Source of the DNA: Thermococcus eurythermalis
GTDB lineage: Archaea > Methanobacteriota_B > Thermococci > Thermococcales > Thermococcaceae
Assembly (NCBI RefSeq): GCF_000769655.1
Contig: NZ_CP008887.1
Location: 2,046,001 to 2,110,000 of the forward strand
DNA length: 64,000 nt
Reading direction: 5' to 3'
The notes beneath the pieces were generated by a model, which saw only the letters and a program-made list of their open reading frames with translations, had not been told where the DNA came from and ran no database searches. Shown in pieces: positions 8,170 through 16,357 of this stretch (positions within the stretch are counted from its first letter, which is position 1; each line of letters begins with the position of its first letter). The position numbers and the translations under genes are program-made.

Positions 8170-8890
8170 TAACTATCTCTATCCTCCTGCCCTCGCGGTA
8201 GCCCTTCATCGCCGAGAGCATACCCTTTATCGTCTTCTCTACCAGCTCCTGCACCCAGTCCTTCATCGGGAGGACCTGGCCGTCTATCTTGACGGTGACC
8301 TTTGGCTTCGAACTCAGGACGACGCAGTCGTTGGGGGTCTTTTCACCCTTGACGATAAGTCTGGCCATCTCGGCGCAGTTGAAGCCGCAGAGGCCGCAGT
8401 CTATGTTGGGGAGCATGAAGGCCCTTTTCTCGACGAGGTCTGCGAGCCTCTCTGGCTCCTTCGTCGCATCAATAACCGGGAGGCCATCAACTTCCTCCAC
8501 GCCGGTTGAAGCTATAACCCCGCTCACCGCTATGGCGAGGCCGTCGTTGAGCTCCCTAACATCGGCTTCGCTCCTCGCACAAATTACCTTGGGGACGTGC
8601 CGGGCTGACTTAAAGCCCTCCAGCAGGAGGAAATCCGCCGATACCATTGAGAAGAGCGCGTTTATGTCCTTGGCCTTGAAGAGCACCGCGTCGGTGTCGT
8701 GCGCCCTGACTACGACCTCATCGGCGACCTTTGAGAACCTCCAGGTGTCACTCCCTTCCCTGTCAAAGTCCGCGTGCATGCTCTTGGCTATCGCAACGCG
8801 GTAGCCACGCTCTTTGAGAACCCTCGCAACCGCTTCAACCGTCGTCGTCTTCCCGCTCTTCTTGAAGCCAACGAAGGCAACGGCCTTCAT
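8156..8890 (-). CDS. mobB: Molybdopterin-guanine dinucleotide biosynthesis protein B with Cys cluster
   Basis: MobB is a GTP-binding partner in making the guanine dinucleotide form of the molybdenum/tungsten cofactor. The P-loop GFKKSGKTT occupies residues 8-16 and the family segment LLLEGFK lies near 88-94. Unlike the short bacterial MobB, this 244-aa protein has a C-terminal part with cysteines 165, 168, 172 and 189 (CGLCGFNC plus NDC), resembling an iron-sulfur or zinc site. The Lsm-like gene lies ten bases upstream, so the two form an operon. Tungstopterin enzymes are common in Thermococcales, which fits. Confidence 0.88.
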   Translation of the reverse strand: MKAVAFVGFKKSGKTTTVEAVARVLKERGYRVAIAKSMHADFDREGSDTWRFSKVADEVVVRAHDTDAVLFKAKDINALFSMVSADFLLLEGFKSARHVPKVICARSEADVRELNDGLAIAVSGVIASTGVEEVDGLPVIDATKEPERLADLVEKRAFMLPNIDCGLCGFNCAEMARLIVKGEKTPNDCVVLSSKPKVTVKIDGQVLPMKDWVQELVEKTIKGMLSAMKGYREGRRIEIVIRGD

Positions 8891-8899
8891 TTTCTCACC

Positions 8900-9115
8900 T
8901 CACAGCAGGGTTATCCAGTTGAGGTCGTCTATCTTGACTATCAGCTCTTTGGCCCTGTTGCCCGCGTAGTCGGTAACTTCCCTGAGAAGGATTACCTCCT
9001 CGTCGAAGTCCTCAAGGACTCCCGAAAAGCTGGTCTCACTTCCAATGCCCACCGCAACCATCTTGCCCTTCCAGCGCTCAAGCGTCTTGTCAAGGAGGTA
9101 CTGTTTCTCGCTCAT
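8900..9115 (-). CDS. Sm-like (LSm) domain protein
   Basis: This 71-aa protein looks like a lone Sm fold: LERWKGKMVAVGI, then SGVLEDFDEEVILLREV, then a final strand KIDDLNWITLL match the Sm1 and Sm2 strands. Such proteins form rings that bind RNA. The match is weaker than for the standard archaeal SmAP1, so it is a divergent member. I chose ATG 9115 because the GGGGGATGAG site fits it; an ATG six bases earlier would sit directly on that site. It is the first gene of an operon with mobB. Confidence 0.65.
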   Translation of the reverse strand: MSEKQYLLDKTLERWKGKMVAVGIGSETSFSGVLEDFDEEVILLREVTDYAGNRAKELIVKIDDLNWITLL

Positions 9116-9234
9116 ACTCATCCCCCGCCGTTGCTATACCCCAAGTTTTTAATACTTTCTCGGCCACATCTGTGTGAGCACCAACGAACAAAAACGTGCA
9201 GAAAAGTTTATTAACTATTAACCTTGCCCCCCAG

Positions 9235-9251
9235 TATCACTATAAGTGATA
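9235..9251. promoter_or_regulatory. 17-bp perfect palindrome in a divergent promoter region
   Basis: TATCACT and AGTGATA are exact inverted copies flanking ATA. It lies between the minus-strand Lsm-mobB operon and the plus-strand gene at 9340, well placed for a dimeric regulator's operator. Which of the two units it controls is unknown. Confidence 0.5.
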
Positions 9252-9339
9252 TCCATCTGGACACACCACCACCCGCCTCTCTTTTCCTTTTCTCCACAAA
9301 GCCTATAAGCGCCAACCGTTTTCCCCCTCAGGTGGTAGC

Positions 9340-10167
9340 ATGAGGCTCGTCACGAAAAACGAAGCCGTCAAGCGTGCGCTCATTGAGGAGCTCAGAAAAG
9401 AGGGAGTCCGCTTCGAAGTCCGCTCCAGGGAGGGCTACGAGGCCTTTGTGGGGTACGCCATCGAGGGGACGCTGAAGGAGATTGAAGAGAAGATTGAAAG
9501 CCTTGAGGGTGCGGACGTAGAGGCCATCAAGGAAGGCTTCCTCTCATTCAGGGAGAGCCTCAACCACGTCCTTGAGCACCTGAAGGCGGGGGAAAAGGCG
9601 GACGAACTGCTCAAGGAGGGCCTTTGGGCGGCTGAGCTTCTCGACCAGCTCTACCGCAACGGGGCGATAGAGTACGATGGTACCAATGTCAAGCTCAAAG
9701 AGGGGACCAACATAGAGGAGCTCCGCTTCGAGTTCAAGTTCCCGTTCAACCTCGTCCACGACCCGGGAAAGGTCGAGGAGAAGGCCAAGCAGTTTGCCTT
9801 TGTGGATCTCGTCACGGAGCACGAGTTCGAGATCCTTGAGCTGAACATAGCAAAGGTCAATGCCCTTGGAAAGGTGGCCAGCAAGTACTTCCCCGAGGAC
9901 TACCTGCTGAAGGTCTACTTTGCCCTCGTCGGCAGGGCAATAGTGGCAGAGGAAATCCTGAAGGCGCTCGGTGACAGGAAAGTCCCGGAGGAAGAGCTCA
10001 TAAAAGGCTTCCTCAGGGCCGCACCCATAGTCGTGCCAACCCCGAAGGGAACTCTCGTGATAAACTACTCGCGCAGTTCGTTTGAGGAGACGCTCAAGCT
10101 CCTCAAGAGGCTCGGCTACGTGGAGATAAAGGGCGGAAAGGTCAGAAAGCTCAAGGAGTTGGCCTGA
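9340..10167 (+). CDS. Conserved hypothetical protein, 275 aa, C-terminal winged-helix-like
   Basis: I do not recognise this protein by name. The N-terminal half is a run of charged alternating strands and helices, including an ALIEELRKEGVRFEVRSR start. The last 70 residues (ETLKLLKRLGYVEIKGGKVRKL) look like the recognition helix and wing of a winged helix. No membrane segment is seen. A CCTATAAGC box near 9301 and the GGTGGTAGC site before ATG 9340 support the start. Its end overlaps the convergent mptE gene by 17 bases. Confidence 0.72.
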   Translation: MRLVTKNEAVKRALIEELRKEGVRFEVRSREGYEAFVGYAIEGTLKEIEEKIESLEGADVEAIKEGFLSFRESLNHVLEHLKAGEKADELLKEGLWAAELLDQLYRNGAIEYDGTNVKLKEGTNIEELRFEFKFPFNLVHDPGKVEEKAKQFAFVDLVTEHEFEILELNIAKVNALGKVASKYFPEDYLLKVYFALVGRAIVAEEILKALGDRKVPEEELIKGFLRAAPIVVPTPKGTLVINYSRSSFEETLKLLKRLGYVEIKGGKVRKLKELA

Positions 10168-10885
10168 TTAATTCTTTCTCCCTTTTGAGGGTCAGGTACT
10201 CAACCCTCGCCCTCCCGTTTTTCTCCAGCCATTCAAGGAGCTCCCTTGCAAACTCGAACTTCTTCCGCTTGGTCTCCCACACGGGCGAGTGCTCCCTCAG
10301 CGATGGCTTGCTCCACCTGCCAACAATTTCGCCAAAGTCGAACCCCACCAGAACTATCTCCCTCGCCCCCAGCTCCTCGGCCAGAAAAGCGGCCCTGTCC
10401 CCGTCGGTAAAGCCCCCGAAGTTGTAGACGACGTCCAGGGGCTCCGTCTGGGTCGTGCCAAGAATTCTGGAGAATAAAGGCAAGTAGGCGGTCAGCTTGT
10501 CAATGTTGTCCCCGTGGGCGTGGACTACCAGAAAAGCGCCCCGGTCATTAGCAATCTTTATGTCCGGAACCCGGCCGTCGAGGTCCGTCACTATTATGTC
10601 CGGCACGAGCCCGGTTTCGAGGAGGGCCGAGGTCGCCCCGTCGGCCGCTATAAGCGTCCCGTCAGAGAAGTCGTGCTCTTTAAGGGCTACCTCAAGGCTC
10701 GGCCCGGCGCCGAATACATACGCCTTTTTTTCGACAACCGAGGCCAGCTCGTCTTTTAAGATGTACTCATCTCCCTCAAGAAGGAGGGCCCTCAGCACCC
10801 GCGCGGCCTCGCGGTCTTTCTCGATGGAGTAGCCCATCTCCCTGGCGATGCGGAGGTAGAAAGGCTCCCAGTCTTTCCACTTCAT
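10151..10885 (-). CDS. mptE: 6-hydroxymethyl-7,8-dihydropterin pyrophosphokinase (MptE, DUF115)
   Basis: This 244-aa protein matches the archaeal MptE family, which adds diphosphate to 6-hydroxymethyl-dihydropterin in pterin cofactor synthesis. The core AYVFGAGPSL (about residues 53-62), IAADGATSALLE and the metal-binding VTDLDG block are clear, followed by the NFGGFTDGDRA and VGFDFGE segments. The frame is open to 10963, but ATG 10885 follows GGTGAGCCG. The Mut7-C gene lies 32 bp upstream on the same strand, so the two may be cotranscribed. Confidence 0.85.
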   Translation of the reverse strand: MKWKDWEPFYLRIAREMGYSIEKDREAARVLRALLLEGDEYILKDELASVVEKKAYVFGAGPSLEVALKEHDFSDGTLIAADGATSALLETGLVPDIIVTDLDGRVPDIKIANDRGAFLVVHAHGDNIDKLTAYLPLFSRILGTTQTEPLDVVYNFGGFTDGDRAAFLAEELGAREIVLVGFDFGEIVGRWSKPSLREHSPVWETKRKKFEFARELLEWLEKNGRARVEYLTLKREKELIRPTP

Positions 10886-10917
10886 CGGCTCACCAACAGG
10901 GGTTGGAGCGGAGGTTT

Positions 10918-11379
10918 TTAAACTCTCCTCAGCCTTTCGTCGATTTTCAGCATCTCCCTCCACTGTCTCCCGGGCCAGTAAACCTGGCCGCAGTCCTCGC
11001 AGACGTAGAACTCGTCGTAGCTCTCGTAAACCTTCGAGGGAACTCTGTCCTTAACTTCTTCCTTCGAAACGGGCCGTATAGACCCGTTGCACTTTGGACA
11101 GCGGGCGTTCGGTGGAAAAAGCTCCTGGAACTCAACGCCGAAGCGCTTGAGCTCTCTCACCTGCCCCTCAAGGGAGTTCGAGCCCAGCAGGATTACATTG
11201 AGGCCGAACTTTCTCGCCCTCTCGGCGAGTCCGGAATCGCGGGTGAGGATTACCCTGCCTTCTCGCCTGGCAATTTCGATTATCTCGTCGTCGTCCTCAA
11301 CGCCGTAGAGCGTGTCGTAGCCGTAGAGCCTGAGCCACCTCGCGAGCCGGCCGAGCATCATGTCGGCGATGAACTTCAT
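10918..11379 (-). CDS. Mut7-C RNase-domain protein (PIN-like plus zinc ribbon)
   Basis: The 153-aa protein has a PIN-like N-terminal part with D6, the ARREGRVILTRDSGL segment (about 38-51) and a C-terminal zinc ribbon with CPKC at 94-97 and CEDC at 127-130. This is the Mut7-C (DUF82) architecture, predicted to be a ribonuclease. The ATG 11379 lies about 25 bp from a palindromic TATA box, so the message is probably leaderless. MptE follows it. Confidence 0.85.
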   Translation of the reverse strand: MKFIADMMLGRLARWLRLYGYDTLYGVEDDDEIIEIARREGRVILTRDSGLAERARKFGLNVILLGSNSLEGQVRELKRFGVEFQELFPPNARCPKCNGSIRPVSKEEVKDRVPSKVYESYDEFYVCEDCGQVYWPGRQWREMLKIDERLRRV

Positions 11380-11398
11380 GTTCCGAAGTTGGAGACAA

Positions 11399-11410
11399 CC
11401 CTTATAAGGG
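11399..11410. promoter_or_regulatory. Palindromic TATA box CCCTTATAAGGG shared by divergent genes
   Basis: The 12-bp sequence is a perfect palindrome including its flanks. It sits 25 bp from the leaderless Mut7-C start on the left and about 39 bp from the MBL gene start on the right, matching the arrangement at 7602-7609. Confidence 0.55.
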
Positions 11411-11443
11411 GACTATTTCACAGCCATAAAATAGGTGGTGGGC

Positions 11444-12193
11444 TTGATAGTCTACTTCATAGGCACAGGGGGAAGCGAGGGAATCCCGGCGCACCTCTGC
11501 ACCTGCCAGACCTGCAACGAGGCGAGGAAGTTTGGCTTCGCCCGAAGGCTGCCTTCAACGGTGGCCGTAATCACGGAGAACAAGAAAGCCGTCCTCTTCG
11601 ACGTCGGGACGGACATAAGGGATGCTCTCCAAGTCCCGCTTGAAGCGATTTTCCTGACCCACTGGCACCACGACCACATCTACGGCCTCTACAAGCTCCG
11701 CTGGATGGCGCTGGAAACGCCGCTCTACGCGCCGGAGGGCCAAGCTGACGCGCTGATTCTAAACGAGCCCAAGAACCTCCGCCCGAAGACGATAAAGCCG
11801 GGCGACACCGTTGAAATAGACACCCTTAAAATCACGGCGCTCCACCTGAACCACCAAGTCGAGACCCTAGGCTACCTCATCGAGGAGGACGGAAAGAGTG
11901 TCGCCCTGCTCTACGACACCAAGGGCCTCCCTGAAGAGACGTGGAAGCTCCTTGAGGAAAAGGCACCCTTAAGGCTGGCGATAGTCGACGCGACTTATCC
12001 CCCGGGCGTTAACGACCCCTATCATAACAACGTGGACGAGGCCGCGGAAATTGGCCTCAAGCTCGCCGAGAGGACAGTTCTCAGCCACATCTCCCACAAA
12101 AACCTGCCCTTCCTCCAGCTGACCGAGTACGTGAGGAAGAAGTGGAAAAACAAAGTACTAGTGGCCTACGACGGCATGGTGTTCTACGTTTAG
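11444..12193 (+). CDS. PhnP-like metallo-beta-lactamase phosphodiesterase
   Basis: The 249-aa MBL-fold hydrolase has the HWHHDH metal motif at residues 73-78 and a CTCQTC cluster at 19-24, as seen in PhnP-type phosphodiesterases that carry an extra zinc site. Later ligands are in HLNHQ and SHISHKN. The substrate is not known; cyclic phosphodiester hydrolysis is the family precedent. The most likely start is the TTG at 11444 behind GGTGGTGGGC, because the encoded IVYFIGTGGSEGIP opening is standard; a GTG nine bases upstream is possible. Confidence 0.8.
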   Translation: MIVYFIGTGGSEGIPAHLCTCQTCNEARKFGFARRLPSTVAVITENKKAVLFDVGTDIRDALQVPLEAIFLTHWHHDHIYGLYKLRWMALETPLYAPEGQADALILNEPKNLRPKTIKPGDTVEIDTLKITALHLNHQVETLGYLIEEDGKSVALLYDTKGLPEETWKLLEEKAPLRLAIVDATYPPGVNDPYHNNVDEAAEIGLKLAERTVLSHISHKNLPFLQLTEYVRKKWKNKVLVAYDGMVFYV

Positions 12194-12325
12194 CCATCCC
12201 CCGAAAATCCGAGAAAGGCTATCGCTGTCATGGAAGTTGTCCCGATAGGGTCTCCGGCGGGAATTATCCTTTCCTCATTGACCTCGTAGCCCGTCACAGT
12301 CCCGCCGTCCTTAGACTGGAGCGCG

Positions 12326-13183
12326 TCATCTTTCCCACCATCTTTCTCCACAGGGTAGAAGGTCGTAGTTCCCGACAACGTGGGCGCGGAAGGTTTTCCT
12401 GACGAGGGAAACCAACTCATCATCATGGACGGGCTCAAGCTCCCTCAGCGGAAGTAAAGAGGCCCCTGTTAAATCGAGTGCGAGCTCCATCCCCTCACCA
12501 AAGGCGTCGCAGACCTCTTCTGGGTCGCGGAAGTCCACGGCTCCGGCAACCCATGCGGCGGTGTAGCCGTTGAACGGCTCCACGAGGATGTAACCGTAGC
12601 GCTCCTTCTCCGGGAGGAATAGCCTGTAGAGGCCGTAGCCGATGTCCAGAAGGCCCTCTTTTGCCAGCGTGAGGGAGGAAGGAACAACGGGCAGGCTCCT
12701 GAGGGCAGTCCACTCTGCGAGCCGGGCAACGAAGAGTTCCATATTGTCGAGCCCGAGTGCCTCTCGGAGGTCCGTCCAGTCGTTCAGGCCGGCAATCAGG
12801 AGGACGTCCCATTTGAAAAACTGCCTCAGGAATGCAATCACCTCGTGGCTGTAGGCGTCCCACCACCAGCTCCTCGGGTTTGGGTGAAGCTCAAGGACCG
12901 AAAGCCAGCCGACCCGATAAATCGAGAAGTCCATGTCTCCTATTTCCTTTCCTTCAACCGTTTTGATTCGATGGTTTGGGAAGAGCACCCCGGAGTAGAC
13001 CCTCACCGGCTCCGGTACTCGTATCCTGTACCTGTACCACTCCCGGACGAGCCACTGCCTTATCTTCTCCTCAAACTCCCAGTCAACGGGTTTAAAGGTT
13101 ACCCTGCCGAGCTTATTGAGGATATTGACAACTTCGTCCAGCATCTTGTCAAAGAAGAAATAAACGTAGTGGTCAACGCCCAT
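12326..13183 (-). CDS. Candidate immunity-type protein 2 (paralogue of 13173-13967)
   Basis: This 285-aa protein is related to the product of the gene just upstream: both share the pattern FLxxxx-(8)-LI-G-(15-20)-LAE, then LPSxLTL-x5-LG-x-GLYxL near residues 150-190. It is rich in tryptophan and has no signal peptide or membrane segment. I do not recognise a family. ATG 13183 follows GGTGGGAGA and overlaps the upstream stop by 11 bases, so translation is coupled. Tandem paralogues downstream of a nuclease-like secreted protein are typical of immunity genes; that role is inferred. Confidence 0.6.
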   Translation of the reverse strand: MGVDHYVYFFFDKMLDEVVNILNKLGRVTFKPVDWEFEEKIRQWLVREWYRYRIRVPEPVRVYSGVLFPNHRIKTVEGKEIGDMDFSIYRVGWLSVLELHPNPRSWWWDAYSHEVIAFLRQFFKWDVLLIAGLNDWTDLREALGLDNMELFVARLAEWTALRSLPVVPSSLTLAKEGLLDIGYGLYRLFLPEKERYGYILVEPFNGYTAAWVAGAVDFRDPEEVCDAFGEGMELALDLTGASLLPLRELEPVHDDELVSLVRKTFRAHVVGNYDLLPCGERWWER

Positions 13184-13967
13184 ATTCTCCCACCTGTGCC
13201 TGGAAGAACTCTTCGGCCCTTTTGAGTAGGGGTTCGTTCTCGACCTTCCGGCCGATGGGTTTGAAGACGAGACTGGTGATTTTTGAGCTGAACCAGTCCC
13301 CATACTCGAGCACTTCCCTGTAAAGGTCATCGTCCAATAACCCCTCCCCAACTGTGAGGAGCACTTTGTATCCCTCCACGCCCAGGTCCCTGACAAAAAC
13401 GTACAAGCCGGGCTCGCCGACCAGCTCGTAGAGACCATCCTCCAGCCCAAGAATGTCTTCCCTGATAACGGTTAAGTCCGAGGGGAGGACTTCGAGCCTT
13501 TTCCTCCTCACTATCTCAGCCAACCGCTCGTACAGGAGGAACTGGTTGTAGTCACCGAACACGTCCCTAAGCTTTTCATGCCCGTAGACGTAACCGCAAA
13601 TGAGAACTGCCCCTGTCCTCGCCAGTTTCTTGAGGAACTTCATCAGTTCGGAACTCTGGACAAAATCAAACCCACTCGTCCACACCTCAATCTGGATGAG
13701 TGTTATGCTTCCCCTCGAGTACATTTCAACGCTGGCCAGGGCTATTAACCTTCCTCCCCACTCCCGCGTGGTCTTCATTCCATAATCAATGTCCCCAACT
13801 TCCACCAGCCGGAATCCCCTCGTATCATAAAACTTGAACCACTCCTTATTCCCCTCATCGCCCTCGTACCGCTTCTCGTCAGTGTACTCGAACTCCTCCT
13901 TAAGCCTCTTCAACACTTCCTCCCATGGTTTATCGAACACCGCAACGATGCTCTTACAATCCCCCAC
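13173..13967 (-). CDS. Candidate immunity-type protein 1
   Basis: The 264-aa cytoplasmic protein starts at GTG 13967 behind GGGGGTGGTC. It opens SIVAVFDKPWEEVLKRLKEEF, is acidic, and shares a central conserved region with its downstream paralogue (EVLPSDLTVIREDILGLEDGLYEL corresponds to PVVPSSLTLAKEGLLDIGYGLYRL, cut here into two shorter comparisons by eye). It lies 39 bp downstream of the frameshifted nuclease-like gene on the same strand. This order, secreted nuclease then soluble acidic protein, is that of toxin and immunity pairs. No function can be proved from sequence. Confidence 0.6.
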   Translation of the reverse strand: MGDCKSIVAVFDKPWEEVLKRLKEEFEYTDEKRYEGDEGNKEWFKFYDTRGFRLVEVGDIDYGMKTTREWGGRLIALASVEMYSRGSITLIQIEVWTSGFDFVQSSELMKFLKKLARTGAVLICGYVYGHEKLRDVFGDYNQFLLYERLAEIVRRKRLEVLPSDLTVIREDILGLEDGLYELVGEPGLYVFVRDLGVEGYKVLLTVGEGLLDDDLYREVLEYGDWFSSKITSLVFKPIGRKVENEPLLKRAEEFFQAQVGEYGR

Positions 13968-14006
13968 ACGACCACCCCCTGCGGTTCAAAAAATATGGGG
14001 AAAGGT

Positions 14007-15123
14007 TTAATTAAACTCCGAAGTCAACTGAACCAGCTCAACGTCCACTCCAAACTTGGACTTCGCATTTCGTATAGCTTCCATGACCCTGTAGTGCTGT
14101 CCCGGACTGAAGACATCCTCTGAGTAGTACATGTAAATTTTCCTGACACCCTTACTCTTAGCATACTCCGCCTGTGTCAATATCTGCTTGGGCTTTATAT
14201 CACCAAAGCTCCTCTTGCACTCGATATAAACCGTCCTCCCGTTCTTTTCGGCGATTATGTCAATCTCTGTGAGCTGTTGCCCATTGGGTTTGTAAACGTT
14301 CTTCTCGACTTCCCTTATCGTCCACCCACTCCTCTTGAGATGACTGACCACCTCAGCCTCGTAGAGGGGACCTAAATCTACCAGTTCCAGCTTGAACTCA
14401 CCGTCTTGAAAACCTTTCCGAATGCCTTTTTTGACATTTGTGAAGAGTCTGTCTCCACCTGGAACACCCTTTATGTCACTGATGACCCTTTCGAGCTTCT
14501 TAACGTCCCAGCCTTTTTGAATTATAATCTCTCTGCAATATTACACTTCTAATGCCGAGACTCTCAAGCCCCTGCATTGCTCCTACCACGTTGTCGAAGT
14601 CTTCTCCCTTCTTCAATCCCCCACTCTTGACCACGTATTTTTCGACTATCTTTGAGATGTACTCCTTCCCGAGCTTGTTCGCCACCCATTCAGCCGCCTC
14701 TTTAGAGGCGTACGTGATTTCCTTGACAACTTTGTTGTCCTTGAACAGACCGATTAGCACTTTATTGCGGCTGATCACTTTAATTCCGAGTTCTGCTCCC
14801 TTGATTCCAAGTTTCTCTGCAATCTTCTCGGGGTCGATGAACATCGTGACTGCATCGTAGACTGCCGCAACTTTTGGCGAAACATAGTGCTCAAGGAACC
14901 AGTGAGCGGCCTGGTCGAGTATTATAATGCCAATTGGAATCCACGCAAATTGCGGTTTGATGTTGTTTCCCTGCTTTCTCTCTACGCTGAAATTCTGCGG
15001 AACCTTTACTGTATCGTTTACCGTGCTGTTGTTCACAAGGTTCGCAGTCGCACTCGCACCGCTGACGGTCAGGCCGAGGATTAACAGGCCGAATAGTAAG
15101 GCCGCTAAAGGCCTCCACCTCAA
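14007..15123 (-). pseudogene. Frameshifted secreted nuclease-like protein (toxin candidate)
   Basis: Two overlapping frames make one gene. The upstream frame (15123-14500) starts at a TTG behind AGGAGGTG and encodes a signal peptide (MRWRPLAALLFGLLILGL), then a helical stalk. It stops after QRDYNSKRLGR. The downstream frame continues with KGWDVKKLERVISD and ends in a PD-(D/E)xK nuclease-like domain: EIDIIAEKNGRTVYIECKRS has the D and ExK residues. Removing one T from the run 14514-14518 joins them into a single 371-aa protein. So it is a secreted or membrane-anchored nuclease with a one-base indel: a true mutation, a slippery site, or a sequencing error. Confidence 0.75.
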
Positions 15124-15305
15124 GCTAACACCTCCTAAGTGTTGTCACCATAAGATACATGAAGAACCTTAAAAGTTTTTCTATTGTAAATAGTAAATTG
15201 TACACTCTACAAAAAAACATTACAACCCTGCAAACACGTTTGTCCGCGGCGTTAGAGGGGCCAAAACCCCTAAAACCTCCCCCGCCTATTTAAACCGGTG
15301 GTCTC

Positions 15306-15866
15306 ATGCGCGTCCTTGAGCTGGCGAAGCGGAGGAAGACGGTCAGAAAGTTTCTTCCGGAGAGGCCCCCGAAGGAGGATATCCTAAAGGCAATCAAGGT
15401 CGCCAAGGAAGCGCCGAGCGGCATGAACGCCCAGCCCTGGAAGTTCGTAATCATCGACGACGACTGGCTGAAGGGGAAGATACGGGAGCTCTGCGAGAGC
15501 GAAGAGGAGAAGTTCTACTCAAAGACGAAGGGCGACCTGATGGCCTGGCTTAACACCAAGGGCTTTAAGCCCGAGAAGCCCTTTCTCAGCGAGGCCCCGT
15601 ATCTGATCCTCGTCTTCGGACACACAAAGGCCCCGTACTGGCTCCAATCAACGTGGATAGCCGTCGGCTACCTGCTTCTTGCACTCGAAGAGCTCGGCCT
15701 CGGAACGGTAACCTACACCCCTCCGAATCCGAAAATCGAGGAGCTGTTGAACGCACCAAAGGACTACAAGCTCCAGACGATACTGCCGGTTGGCTATCCC
15801 GCAGACCCGAAGCCGAAGTACGAGAGGAGAAGGCTCGAAGAGGTGGTGAGCTTCAACGGCTTCTGA
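15306..15866 (+). CDS. Nitroreductase-family flavoprotein
   Basis: The 186-aa protein has the nitroreductase fold signatures: RRKTVRKFLPERPP at the start (FMN phosphate binding), EAPSGMNAQPWKFVII near residues 36-52, and the GYLLLALEELGLGTVTY helix near 120-136. These enzymes reduce nitro compounds, quinones or flavins with NAD(P)H; the physiological substrate cannot be told. A CTATTTAAACC box about 20 bp before ATG 15306 suggests a leaderless transcript. The last 14 bases overlap the convergent phosphatase gene. Confidence 0.88.
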   Translation: MRVLELAKRRKTVRKFLPERPPKEDILKAIKVAKEAPSGMNAQPWKFVIIDDDWLKGKIRELCESEEEKFYSKTKGDLMAWLNTKGFKPEKPFLSEAPYLILVFGHTKAPYWLQSTWIAVGYLLLALEELGLGTVTYTPPNPKIEELLNAPKDYKLQTILPVGYPADPKPKYERRRLEEVVSFNGF

Positions 15867-16305
15867 GGAGCCTTTCCAGCTCTTTCAAGACTTCCATCTG
15901 GTCCCAGACCTCAACCGCACCGGGCCGTACCCCACGAACCCTTTTTAGGGCTTCCCTTAGGGGGAGCCTCTTGGAGTACATCACCCAGGCAACGGCAACC
16001 GTCCCGCTCCTTCCGAGCCCGCCCATGCAGTGGATTAGAACCTTCTTGCCTTCCGTCACTTTCCCCTCTATCCAGCGGAGGATTTCAAGGAGCTGTTCTA
16101 CAGACGGGGCAGAGAAGTCCCTGACAGGGCTGTGGAGGACCTCAACGCCCCGCTTTTTCCACTCGTCCAGGCTGTAGGGCAGCTCAAACTCCTCCACGAG
16201 GACAACAACCGCATCGAAGCTCTTAGCCACCTCACCTATTTCACCCACCGTCGGCATCCTCGAAAAGGCGACGTTATTATCTATGAACTTCGCCGAGCGC
16301 CACAT
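15853..16305 (-). CDS. Dual-specificity protein phosphatase
   Basis: The 150-aa protein carries the phosphatase loop HCMGGLGRSGT, with catalytic C93 and R99, and a general-acid aspartate at D63 in the VRDFSAP loop. Archaeal proteins of this kind remove phosphate from tyrosine and serine/threonine residues. The frame is open to 16323, but ATG 16305 follows GAGGTGGTAGA. It stands alone between a nitroreductase gene and a nitrilase-family operon. Confidence 0.88.
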   Translation of the reverse strand: MWRSAKFIDNNVAFSRMPTVGEIGEVAKSFDAVVVLVEEFELPYSLDEWKKRGVEVLHSPVRDFSAPSVEQLLEILRWIEGKVTEGKKVLIHCMGGLGRSGTVAVAWVMYSKRLPLREALKRVRGVRPGAVEVWDQMEVLKELERLLRSR

Positions 16306-16357
16306 TCTACCACCTCGTCCCATCAGAAGTTTAACGTTTGAGGTTTATAGGGTTTCG

